Positions 18,467 through 28,400 of a stretch of DNA of 64,000 bases are shown piece after piece. The DNA is taken from positions 27,528 to 91,527 of the forward strand of contig NZ_WEKL01000020.1 of NCBI RefSeq assembly GCF_019295435.1, given 5' to 3'. Source of the stretch: Aquimarina litoralis (lineage in GTDB: Bacteria > Bacteroidota > Bacteroidia > Flavobacteriales > Flavobacteriaceae). The translations under genes and the position numbers were made by a program. The notes under the pieces are model-generated. The model saw only the letters and a program-made list of their open reading frames with translations. It made no database searches and was not told the origin of the DNA. Position 1 is the first letter of the stretch. Each line of letters starts with the position of its first letter.

Positions 18467-21400
18467 ATGAAAAACAACAAAACAAGTATGACCAAAAAAT
18501 ATCATTGGTTACTGATCTGTATTTTGATGCTAAGTTTCGTCAGTACAAAAGCACAAGATAGAATGGATATCACTGGACAAATTACGGATGACACTGGTTT
18601 ACCTCTTTTAGGTGTAAATGTTATTGTAGAAGGAACCAATAGAGGTGCCGTTTCAGATTTTGATGGAAATTATGTCGTTAAAGCTTCTAAAGGAGAAGTA
18701 TTATTATTTTCCTCACTTGGTTTTACTAACCAATCTGTAACTATAGGTGATAATACAACAATTAATATTGTTTTAGCACAAGACAGTCAAGAACTAGAAC
18801 AAGTGGTTGTGATTGGTTATGGAACGCAAAGAAAAATTGAAGTTACTGGAGCCGTAAATAACGTAAGCGCAGAAATTATTTCTAAAGCTCCTGTTTCTGA
18901 TGTCGCAGAATCGTTACAAGGACAAATTGCCGGTGTTAATATTCAGGCTAGTAATGGTAGACCTGGAGAAGAAGCTAATATACAAATTAGAGGTGTTGGT
19001 TCTTTAAGTCCTGGTTCATTAGATCCACTCTTTGTAGTAGATGGAATACCATTTCAAGGGAATCCAAATATAGCTCCAGAACAGATAGAATCTATTGATA
19101 TTCTAAAAGATGGTGCTTCTGCCGCAGTCTATGGGGTGAGAGCCGCTAATGGAGTTATTCTTATCACTACCAAAAAAGGTAAACAAGGACAATTAAAAGT
19201 TGATTATTCAACATACTTAGCTGTTCAGAATATTACCTCTGGTGTACCTTTAATGAATACGAATCAACAACTTTTTTCTGATCAGGCAGTAAATGATGCT
19301 GATGGAACCGTTAACAATACATTCTTTTTAAATCCAAATGCACTTGATTTTGATAGTGATTTTGTGGGAGATGTTCAAAATGATAACGCATTGATACAAA
19401 ATCATAATCTAAATATATCAGGAGGTGTGGGAGATTTATCTTTAAACATTAATGGTTCCTATTTTGACCAAGAAGGTGTCCTAATTAATTCTGGTTTTAA
19501 CAGATTAACTACAAGAATTACTGGACAGTATACTAAGGAGAGGTTAAAGATCTTTACCAGTATTGGTATCACAGATGAGCTTAGAGAGCAAGAACCTTTT
19601 GCTTTATTGGAATTAGCAGTTGCTCAAAAGCCTTTTCAACCTCCAATTGCAGATGTGCAACCTGTTAACGGAGTAGTTCAATTAGGAGTTGGAACTGGAC
19701 AACCAGAATTATTAAGTTTTTTAACAAGACTTATCAATAATGAAGATGAAAGACGTATCAGAAGTTCCAACGTTGCTTTTAGTTTGGACTATGAAATTCT
19801 CCAAGGATTAACTTATAAAGTTAATTTAGGTAGAAATACATGGAATTTTAGAAGGAAATTTTTACAACCTCAGTATCTTCTTTTCAATAATCAAGGAAAT
19901 TTTGTACCAGGTGCATCCCGTGAAGATGCTATTCTACAAGAGAGTTTTATTTTTAACCAAAGAAATACTATAGAGAACTCTCTTAACTACAATGTGGATT
20001 TTGGTAATCATAATTTGAAATTATTAGCATTAGCTTCTTATGAACAATTTGATTCTAAAACAGTAAACACAGGAGTAATTGGTTTAGCTAGTAACGATAC
20101 TGATGTATTTGATCAGGGACAAGAACCTATTAACCCTAATGGATTCGATACCACCAATAAATTAAGTGGGTTATTAGGTAGAGTTCAATATAATTTTGAT
20201 GACAGATACCTCCTATCTGCAAGCGTTAGAAGAGATGGATCTTCAAATTTTGCTGAAGACAACAGGTTCAAAACATTCTACGGTGTATCGGCTGGTTGGA
20301 ACATTAGTGAAGAACCTTTCTTTAAAAATGCAAATCTTGATTTCATAAATAATTTTAAGTTAAGAGGAAGTATTGCTGAAGTAGGAAATCAAACAGTCGC
20401 TGGTAATAATCCAACACCATTTATACCTACTATAGAATCAGGAGTAAATTTTATTTTCGGAGAAGCAGAAAACTTAGCCTTTGGGCAGATAGGAAGACGT
20501 TTTGTCGATCCAGATATACAATGGGAAACCAAAATATCCAGAAATATTGGTTTAGATATATCAATGTTTAGCAATAAACTGAGCTTTACAGCAGATTACT
20601 ATTTTAATGATCGTAAAGATCTTCTTTTAGAACAAATATTACCTCCTTCTTCAGGAACCAATGTCCCTAGAGACAATACGTTTAGAAGTATTGTTATTAA
20701 TGCAGGTAACCTTACAAATCAAGGTCTTGAACTTTCTTTATCTTATAAAGATCAAACGGCTTATGGATTAAAATGGAATGTTGGTGCTACTTTCACTAGA
20801 AATGTCAACGAAATTACTGATCTTAATGGAAATGGAAGAGGTAGTTTCACAGGAGGAGTTCCACTTGCAACTATAGCAAATGCGGATAACACTACATTTT
20901 TGGTTGAAGGATTCGAAGCTGGTGCATTTTTCTTACTTCAAAATGAAGGTGTAATTCAAACTCCAGAAGAATTACAGGCCTATCAGCAAATAGTTCCAGA
21001 TGCAAGACTTGGTGATATTGCTTATATAGACCAACCTACTGTAGATACTAATGGTGATGGAATTCCTGACACAGGAGATGGAACAATTAATGATGATGAT
21101 AGAGTGTATTCAGGTTCTGGACAAGCCGAATTTGAAGCAGGTTTAAACTTAAATCTTGAGTATAAAGGTTTTGATTTTTTCCTTCAGAATTACTTTTCTT
21201 ATGGTGCAGAAGTATATAACGGAGCACGTTTGGCCGCTTATGTTTATGGCAGACATGAAGAACAATTTAATCAATGGACCCCACAAAATCCAACTTCAAA
21301 TATTCCAGCAAGAAGAGCAGGTTTAATAACAGATAGTACCCGACCTAGATCAGATTTTTTCCTTGAAGACGGATCATATTGGAGAATACGAAATATAACC

Positions 21401-21607
21401 ATAGGATACACTATCCCTAATGAGGCATTACCAAATTTCTTTTCGAAATTCAGAATATATGGAACGGCACAAAATCCATTCACATTTACTGAATACACTG
21501 GTTTTGATCCTGAGATTGGTGGAGACGGAATCTTTACAAGAGGAGTAGATCAATTAACCTACCCAGTTTCCAGAAGAATTTTGTTTGGTGTTCAACTTGG
21601 TTTTTAA
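18467..21607 (+). CDS. SusC/RagA-family TonB-dependent outer-membrane transporter
   Basis: The protein has 1046 residues, typical of the family. A signal peptide (cleavage near STKAQ) is followed by a carboxypeptidase-regulatory-like domain (ITGQITDDTGLPLLGVNV), the SusC plug region with VVVIGYGTQ near residue 115 and ILKDGASAAVYGVRAANGVI near 210, then the beta-barrel to a terminal aromatic residue. With SusD it imports oligosaccharides across the outer membrane using TonB energy. A second in-frame ATG lies at 18488. It heads susC-susD-SGBP, and the flanking GH16/GH86 genes indicate agar or porphyran oligosaccharides as cargo. Confidence 0.95.
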   Translation: MKNNKTSMTKKYHWLLICILMLSFVSTKAQDRMDITGQITDDTGLPLLGVNVIVEGTNRGAVSDFDGNYVVKASKGEVLLFSSLGFTNQSVTIGDNTTINIVLAQDSQELEQVVVIGYGTQRKIEVTGAVNNVSAEIISKAPVSDVAESLQGQIAGVNIQASNGRPGEEANIQIRGVGSLSPGSLDPLFVVDGIPFQGNPNIAPEQIESIDILKDGASAAVYGVRAANGVILITTKKGKQGQLKVDYSTYLAVQNITSGVPLMNTNQQLFSDQAVNDADGTVNNTFFLNPNALDFDSDFVGDVQNDNALIQNHNLNISGGVGDLSLNINGSYFDQEGVLINSGFNRLTTRITGQYTKERLKIFTSIGITDELREQEPFALLELAVAQKPFQPPIADVQPVNGVVQLGVGTGQPELLSFLTRLINNEDERRIRSSNVAFSLDYEILQGLTYKVNLGRNTWNFRRKFLQPQYLLFNNQGNFVPGASREDAILQESFIFNQRNTIENSLNYNVDFGNHNLKLLALASYEQFDSKTVNTGVIGLASNDTDVFDQGQEPINPNGFDTTNKLSGLLGRVQYNFDDRYLLSASVRRDGSSNFAEDNRFKTFYGVSAGWNISEEPFFKNANLDFINNFKLRGSIAEVGNQTVAGNNPTPFIPTIESGVNFIFGEAENLAFGQIGRRFVDPDIQWETKISRNIGLDISMFSNKLSFTADYYFNDRKDLLLEQILPPSSGTNVPRDNTFRSIVINAGNLTNQGLELSLSYKDQTAYGLKWNVGATFTRNVNEITDLNGNGRGSFTGGVPLATIANADNTTFLVEGFEAGAFFLLQNEGVIQTPEELQAYQQIVPDARLGDIAYIDQPTVDTNGDGIPDTGDGTINDDDRVYSGSGQAEFEAGLNLNLEYKGFDFFLQNYFSYGAEVYNGARLAAYVYGRHEEQFNQWTPQNPTSNIPARRAGLITDSTRPRSDFFLEDGSYWRIRNITIGYTIPNEALPNFFSKFRIYGTAQNPFTFTEYTGFDPEIGGDGIFTRGVDQLTYPVSRRILFGVQLGF

Positions 21608-21628
21608 AAAATACTTATACAATTTATT

Positions 21629-23371
21629 ATGAAAATGAAACATAAATTAAATACCTACATCACACTAATCTTTAGTATCCTTATGCTATCGGGTTGTGAC
21701 TTGGATGTAGAAAATTCAAATGCTGTAACCGAAGAGACCTTTTGGAGAACCTCCAGCGATTTTAACGCTGCATTAAATACAGTATATGGCGCTCTTCAGT
21801 TTCAAGGTGTAAGTGGATCCGGTCTCGCATTTGAAATGCTTTTAGGAGATGAAGCTGGTACCGAAGACTTTTATAGACAAATAGAATTTGCCACATTAAG
21901 TTTTGGTGATGCAAGTGAGCAAGTTGTTGATAAATGGAACCAACTTTATATTGGAATCTTTAGAGCTAATCAGGTATTAGAGCAGCTCCCAATTAACATG
22001 GATGTTTTTGACGATCCTGAAGAAGCGGTAGCTATTGAAGCACAGGCTAGATTTCTTAGAGCATTTTACCATTTCCAAGTGGCACATACCTATGGTGGTG
22101 CTGTTATTAGAACCATTGTCCCTGTAGGAGATGAAATCAATGCTCCATTAAGTTCAATTGAAGAAGTAACCAATCAGGTAATTATTCCAGATCTTATTTT
22201 TGCCAAAGAAAACCTTCCTGAAACATGGCCGTCTGCAGAACTAGGAAGAATCACATGGGGTGCAGCTACTGCACTATTAGGAAAAACGTATTTATACTCA
22301 GAACAGTGGGAACAAGCAGCTAATGAGTTCAGAGAAGTAATAGATTCCAATCTTTACAGCTTAGCTCCTAATAACTTAGATAATTTTTCGCACTTAACGG
22401 AGTTCAATACGGAATCTATTCTAGAAACTCCATACTCTACTGAATTCAATCCTGGCGCTAATGGTAATATTGTAGATAATAATACTTTCGAAACAGGAGC
22501 AGAAGCAAGTGGAATTGCTAGATCTATGGGACAACTTCAATTTGGTGCCTTCAACGTTGTATTACCTACCTACTATCTTCATGAGCTTTTTGTAAGAGAT
22601 GAAATTGATCCTAATAATCCCATTAATGATGGAAATACACAATCTAAAAGAATGGGCGCTAGTATCGTTCCGGTTAATGGGGATGGTTTGTATTACGGAT
22701 TACCTATAAACGATAGGCCTGGTTGGGTATTTGGGCAAAGTTCATACACTAAAAAGTATTCTAATTGGTATCATTTGGAAAACGAGGATGGAAATGATAG
22801 ATCAGAAATTAATTTCAGACATATTCGTTTAGCCGATGTGTATTTGATGTATGCAGAAGCTGTCCTAGAAGCAAGTAATGATTTCGACATGGCTATAGAA
22901 TTTATAGATAGAGTAAGAAGAAGAGCTGGAGTGATTACATTAAGTCAGTATATAACTGATAACGGAGGATTTCCACAGTTTCATATTAGTGAAGAGGTTA
23001 ATGGAGCTCAACCTTTTGTAGCACCTTCTGCTGAAACTGTAATGACACACTTAAGACGTGTAGAAAGACCATTAGAGTTATGCTTCGAAGGACACCGATG
23101 GAAAGATTTAGTAAGGTGGGGTATTGCAGGAGATGTGTTAAATGAACTACTACAAGATGAAACTTGGAGAATTCAAAATCAGACTGGAATTCTCGATGTT
23201 ATTGTTGACCCTAATGTGCCTGGTAGTGGGGCTGGAGTTGCTCCTTTATTCATAAGAGAAAAAGTTAGACCCGATTTTGGTCAAGCAAGTCAAAACTACA
23301 ACTCCGCAATACATGATTACTTTCCAATTCCAGCATTGGAATTACAAACAAATGATCAAATTGGTAATTAA
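21629..23371 (+). CDS. SusD/RagB-family surface glycan-binding lipoprotein
   Basis: The protein has 580 residues. A lipoprotein signal ends at Cys23 (LMLSGC). The fold is recognisable from the TPR-like N-terminal half (ALNTVYGALQ; EAQARFLRAFYHFQVAHTYG) and the C-terminal RHIRLADVYLMYAEAVLEA and CFEGHRWKDLVRWG segments common to SusD proteins. It lies 21 bp after susC and forms the lid of the SusC transporter, choosing the glycan. Substrate is inferred from the neighbours. Confidence 0.95.
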   Translation: MKMKHKLNTYITLIFSILMLSGCDLDVENSNAVTEETFWRTSSDFNAALNTVYGALQFQGVSGSGLAFEMLLGDEAGTEDFYRQIEFATLSFGDASEQVVDKWNQLYIGIFRANQVLEQLPINMDVFDDPEEAVAIEAQARFLRAFYHFQVAHTYGGAVIRTIVPVGDEINAPLSSIEEVTNQVIIPDLIFAKENLPETWPSAELGRITWGAATALLGKTYLYSEQWEQAANEFREVIDSNLYSLAPNNLDNFSHLTEFNTESILETPYSTEFNPGANGNIVDNNTFETGAEASGIARSMGQLQFGAFNVVLPTYYLHELFVRDEIDPNNPINDGNTQSKRMGASIVPVNGDGLYYGLPINDRPGWVFGQSSYTKKYSNWYHLENEDGNDRSEINFRHIRLADVYLMYAEAVLEASNDFDMAIEFIDRVRRRAGVITLSQYITDNGGFPQFHISEEVNGAQPFVAPSAETVMTHLRRVERPLELCFEGHRWKDLVRWGIAGDVLNELLQDETWRIQNQTGILDVIVDPNVPGSGAGVAPLFIREKVRPDFGQASQNYNSAIHDYFPIPALELQTNDQIGN

Positions 23372-23383
23372 AATTTTGCAAAT

Positions 23384-24931
23384 ATGAAGAAGTTATTAAA
23401 ATTTATGACAATGTTAATAATGGGAGTTATCACCATTATTAGCTGTCAAAATGACGATGTTGATACGGATGTACCTAGTCAGAGAGTAATTTTCACCTCA
23501 GAACAAAGTCAAGGTAATCAAATTAGACTAAATACGGACCTTACATTTGGCGACGTCTCTACTGGAGTTGTTTCAAGAACATGGACATTTCCAGAAGGTG
23601 TTACAAATATTACAGAATCAAATAGCGATGTTGTAAAAGCAACTTTTACTCAAGTTGGTGAGCACAATGTAACTTTAAATCAAGTTTTTGAAGAAGAAGC
23701 TTTCGTTAACGGTGTGCTTAGAGGACGAGAATTAGACACTACTATTGTGGTAAGAGTAATTGAACCAATTGTAGTAAATCTAAGAGCAAATTATATTAAT
23801 CCTGATGGTACATTAGGAGGCGCTTTAACAATGAGTGATGATGCTGAAAACGAAGTAATCGCAAGTAGAGCTGTTCGCTATACTTTTGATCTTGAAGGAG
23901 AACCTCAAAATATAGATTGGACATTAGATGGAGGAGATCCTGAAACAGCTACGGGAATCAATCAAGTAGATGTTACCTACAAACGCTTAGGAACTTATGG
24001 TATTAATGTAGAAGCAAATACGAACAGACCTTTTGGAGAGGCAATTGCTTCTTTTTCAAACTTAGTAACAGTAGTTCCATCAACAGACCCAGTAACATTA
24101 GACAGAGTTCAAGGGAAAAGAGACGGGACTCTGGCATTGGAATTTAGCCGAGAAATGGAGGAATCTACTATTGTAAGCGATCAATTCTCGTTAACTATAG
24201 ATAACGACGGAACTTCTATTCCAGCTACCATACAAAGTATTAGACTTGACCCTTCCGAAAGGAATGTTCTATTAATTTCATTGAGCGGAGACCAAATCTA
24301 TATTGATGATACAGTAACCGTTTCATACACTGCTGGATCTTTATTTACTACAGATGGTGTTCAGTCTGATAGTTTTATGGATATTCCTATGGATTCCTTT
24401 GAACAAGGAGAAAATATTTTAGAATCTACAACTGTAGATTTCAGTTTTGAAAATTCTACAAATGATGATAATTGGCCTTATCAATTCTGGGGTGGAATTT
24501 GGGAATTGTATGACTTCTCAATTGATTTTTCTAGAGCAAGAACAGGAACCAGAAGTGGCGTAGTGGATATGCAAGCAAATGGAGGAATGATTATTGGTCA
24601 TACTTCTGGAACATTCCCACTGGAAGCTGGACAAGGATATGAAATTGGAATTTGGTCTTATGTAGAAAATGTTGGAAATACTCCTGCGGGATCTAACAAC
24701 CCTGATCTTAGAATCTATTGGACTCCTGCAACTAATTTTGCTTTAGGACCAAATCCTGAAATAAGTGCTGATTTCCCTACAAATCAATGGGTCTATAGTT
24801 CAGTTTTAGTAACTGCAACCGAAACAGAGGATAAACAATTTCTGATCAGAGGATTTAATGAATTTAATAATATGCCGATCAGAATTTATATCGATGATTT
24901 ATTTGTTAGCAAGGTTGACTTAAGACCATAA
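23384..24931 (+). CDS. Surface glycan-binding lipoprotein (SusE-position, PKD-like domains)
   Basis: The protein has 515 residues. The lipoprotein signal ends ITIISC (near residue 21). Two PKD-like domains follow (VSRTWTFPEGVTNITES... around 35-125; NIDWTLDGGDPETATG... around 130-220), then an Ig-like SusE/F-style region (~220-330). The C-terminal ~165 residues look like a jelly-roll carbohydrate-binding module (VDFSFENSTNDDNWPYQFW ... IYIDDLFVSKV). It lies 12 bp after susD and is the usual third gene of such systems. No exact family assignment is possible by eye. Confidence 0.75.
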   Translation: MKKLLKFMTMLIMGVITIISCQNDDVDTDVPSQRVIFTSEQSQGNQIRLNTDLTFGDVSTGVVSRTWTFPEGVTNITESNSDVVKATFTQVGEHNVTLNQVFEEEAFVNGVLRGRELDTTIVVRVIEPIVVNLRANYINPDGTLGGALTMSDDAENEVIASRAVRYTFDLEGEPQNIDWTLDGGDPETATGINQVDVTYKRLGTYGINVEANTNRPFGEAIASFSNLVTVVPSTDPVTLDRVQGKRDGTLALEFSREMEESTIVSDQFSLTIDNDGTSIPATIQSIRLDPSERNVLLISLSGDQIYIDDTVTVSYTAGSLFTTDGVQSDSFMDIPMDSFEQGENILESTTVDFSFENSTNDDNWPYQFWGGIWELYDFSIDFSRARTGTRSGVVDMQANGGMIIGHTSGTFPLEAGQGYEIGIWSYVENVGNTPAGSNNPDLRIYWTPATNFALGPNPEISADFPTNQWVYSSVLVTATETEDKQFLIRGFNEFNNMPIRIYIDDLFVSKVDLRP

Positions 24932-24952
24932 TTATATTAGCCAATTTTAAAC

Positions 24953-25016
24953 TGTTTGAAAATGGGGTTGTTTTTATTACTACTCTACTAAGCAACCTCT
25001 TTTTCAAACATTTATT
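24953..25016 (+). terminator. Terminator after the susC-susD-SGBP operon
   Basis: TGTTTGAAAATGGGGTTG (24953-24970) pairs imperfectly with CAACCTCTTTTTCAAACA (24993-25010), with two mismatches, followed by TTTATT. It lies ~20 bp after the stop at 24931. Confidence 0.6.
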
Positions 25017-25464
25017 ACAACACATTTTAGAACCAACTAACTAAAATCTATCTTAGATTTTATGTAATTATTAACCAAACACGAACTCAACTCTTAAACT
25101 TAAAGACCAACACCTTACTTCATTATAAAAAATACTTTTACGAGCCTACTACTTTCCAGACCACCCAGTAGTATTACTTTTTTAATTGCCCAAAAAGCAA
25201 TTTCTACAAGACAATTCTAATTTTTCTTTTTACATCGAAAACAGCTCACAGGTTAGCTCTTTCGATGCACTATTGACTGATTAAAAAATTTAACAAATAG
25301 AATACAATACCGTATTTCAATAGGTTAGTTCTTGATTCAATTTATCTCATTTTTTTAAAAGTATATACACTTTTATTAAGGGTACTATTGTCAAAATTCA
25401 AATCAAACTAAGATAAAACACCTTCGAACCACACATACATTTTATAAACTTAATCTTATTAATC
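25017..25464 (+). other. Structured leader region upstream of GH86
   Basis: About 450 bp without coding signal. It contains a small hairpin (AATTGC 25184-25189 with GCAATT 25197-25202) and a larger one (CATCGAAA 25233-25240 with TTTCGATG 25260-25267, plus an inner AGCT/AGCT pair). No proper galactan box is present; the closest word (GTTAGTTCTTGATTCA, 25324-25339) matches poorly and has no -7 element at the expected distance. Confidence 0.4.
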
Positions 25465-28400
25465 ATGAAAAAAATCAATTTCATTATTGTAATGGGGCTT
25501 TTTATGCTATTTCCCATAGCAAATAGGGCTCAAAACGTCGAGGTAGACGTAAATCTAAACATTAAACATTCAGTCGGAGGTATCTCCGATTTTGGTAGGG
25601 AAAGGCATATAACCAACCATGCCAGCATTTTTGAAGCCGACTATGAAGGCGAAATAAACAGAGTAGATGAACTATTAAATGAATTAGATGTTACTTTAGG
25701 ACGAGATAATGGAACGTCCTCTTTTCTTTTTCAATTTACTCCTGTAGATGAAGAAAGACCAAACAAACATGATCGTGATAGTTTAAGTGTATTATTAGAT
25801 TTCTGGCAAGAAGAATACCAAAGAAGATTGGAAGACCGTGGACTTACATCCTTCAAAGGAAACACCACATCTATCATGGGAACAAATCCTCATCCTACCT
25901 ATCCAACACTATCTTATTTTGACAATGGAATATGTGGTTCTAATTGGGGTAGAGAGAATGGCCAAACATGGATCCCCCAAGACATTGAGACTTCTGCAGA
26001 ATGGATGGTTCAGTTTATGGACGAATTTTTTGTAGATAATATCAGTCAAGATGGTATTGTAATGCCTGAATATTGGGAGGTTATTAATGAACCAGATTTT
26101 CCTCTAAATACAGGACAATTTATGATGTCTAGTTGGGAAGACATCTTTGAGTATCATAACCTAGTTGCTGTAGGTGTAAAAGAGAAATTAGGTAGTAGAG
26201 CACCTAAAATTGGCGGAATGACTTGGGGATTACATGATCTATTTAATGGCGATGGATTTTCTCGTTTTCAAAGTGTAGATTATGTAAATGGCTTTTATGG
26301 TAATACTCCAGCAGATGAACTTGCAAAGGCCTACGCAAGAAGTCAGGTAGATAAGCCTTCTTTTTTTATAGATAGAAATCAACCTTGGTTCCAATGGGAT
26401 GTAATGTGGAAAGGATTTATCGATATTGCTGGTGCAAATATGGATTTTTATTCTGTTCACTTTTATGACTGGCCGACTTATGATGCTACTGGAGGTACTA
26501 CTAGAAGTGGAGGTCATGTTGAGGCAACATTAGAAATGTTAGAATCTTATGATATCAATAAGTTTGGAACACGTAAACCTGTAATTATTTCAGAGTATGG
26601 GGCTGTACAAAATGCATGGGATGATAGACCTCATGATAGAAGATATGATTGGGAAAACCTAAAACCATTTTCTAACATGCTAATGCAGTTTTTAGAAAGA
26701 CCTGATTATATAGAACTTTCTATGCCTTTTACATTAACTAAAGCTACTTTTAGAGATGTAGATAACAATGGAGATGGTATTCCCGAAATTGTATATCATT
26801 ATAAAATGCTTAGAGACGATGATGGTGATGGTAACTGGGAATGGAGCGATATGATCAAATGGTATCGACTATGGGATGATGTTGATGGAACTAGGGTTGA
26901 TACTATGTCTTCTGACCCTGATATACAGGTTGATTGTTATATCGATGGGAAAGATGTGTTTCTTATTCTGAACAACCTTGAAGATGAGGATACCAATATT
27001 AACCTTAACTTCTTTGAAGATTTTAATAATCAAGCAGAAAGTGTTCGTATAAAACAGTTATTCTTACAAGGAGTTAGAGATGTTACTTTATCAGACGATA
27101 CAACTACAGATATTCCTTCAACAGTTACTCTTAGAGCAGACGCAACAATGGTCTTAAAATATACATTTGCAAATGAAGTGAATATTAATGAGTCCTCTAC
27201 TGAAAAAAAATTCTATGGAGCTTCAGTTAGTAATGATCAAAGAGTAGAGATCCAAAGTGGAGATAATACATTTTTTGTAAATGGGGTTGAAGTACCTCAA
27301 AATCCTGACAATACAGAAGCAATGTTAAAGATTACAGCAAATCTTTTTGATGCAGCTGATGATGTTGAGAATGGATTTTTATCTATAAAGAAACTGGTTT
27401 TTAATGGAGTGGAAGTAGAAACCCCTATTGACTGGAGAGGTGGAAGACAAAATAGAAGTAGATGGTTTGGAGCTTTAGAAATTCCTGTTCCAGCTAACTT
27501 AGTCAGGCAAAATAATACTATTGTTATAGATTTCCAACATGTAGGAGAAGTCTGCGTTGTAAACTTACTTACATGGGAATTTACCAAAAAACCAGGAAGA
27601 TCTGATGAAGGTCCCGGTAGTCCCGATCCAATTTCAGTAACTGGTGTCGCTGTTTCACCGGCTACTATATCCTTAGATCCAGGAGATACCACAACACTTA
27701 CAGCAACTGTTGCTCCATCCAATGCTACCGATAAAACAGTAACTTGGTCTTCTAGCAATACTTCTGTTGCTTCTGTTTCCACTAGTGGTGTTGTCACAGC
27801 ACTGACAATGGGATCGGCAATTATAACAGCTACCACCGTAGATGGTAATTTTACAGCTACTAGTACTATCACTGTTAATGATACTTCTATACCGCCTTCT
27901 GGAGATCAAATCATTATTGAAGCCGAAGACTTTATCGCAACTGGTGGTACCTTTAATGATGCATCCGCTGGTGGCCCTGGTCTTGGTGTTAATGCTACAG
28001 CTACTAATATCAATTATGTGAATAGTGGAGATTATGCAGAATACACCATTAACGTCGGAAATCCTGGTGCTTACAGAATCGCTTACGAAATCTCTACACC
28101 TTCTGATAATGCGCAAATCCAATTGCTTATTGATGGAACTGTAGTAGCTACAGATAATGTACCTAATAATGGACAATGGGATGATTACAACGCATTAGTA
28201 TCATCCAGCACGATCTCTAATCTAACTGCTGGTGTACATACAGTACGTGTAGTAGCTTCCGGATCCAATCCTTGGCAATGGAACTTAGATAAAATTATAC
28301 TGACTAGAATAACAGGAAATACACAAGTAGATGGAGGAACCATAACCGGTGGTCCTTTTGTATTTACAGTGGGTGACGGAATTGCAGATAATGTATCAGG

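Noticed and set aside
25323..25339. Possible GTYYA box upstream of GH86
   Set aside because: Only about 10 of 16 positions match, and no TAnnTTTG word follows at 32-34 bp.
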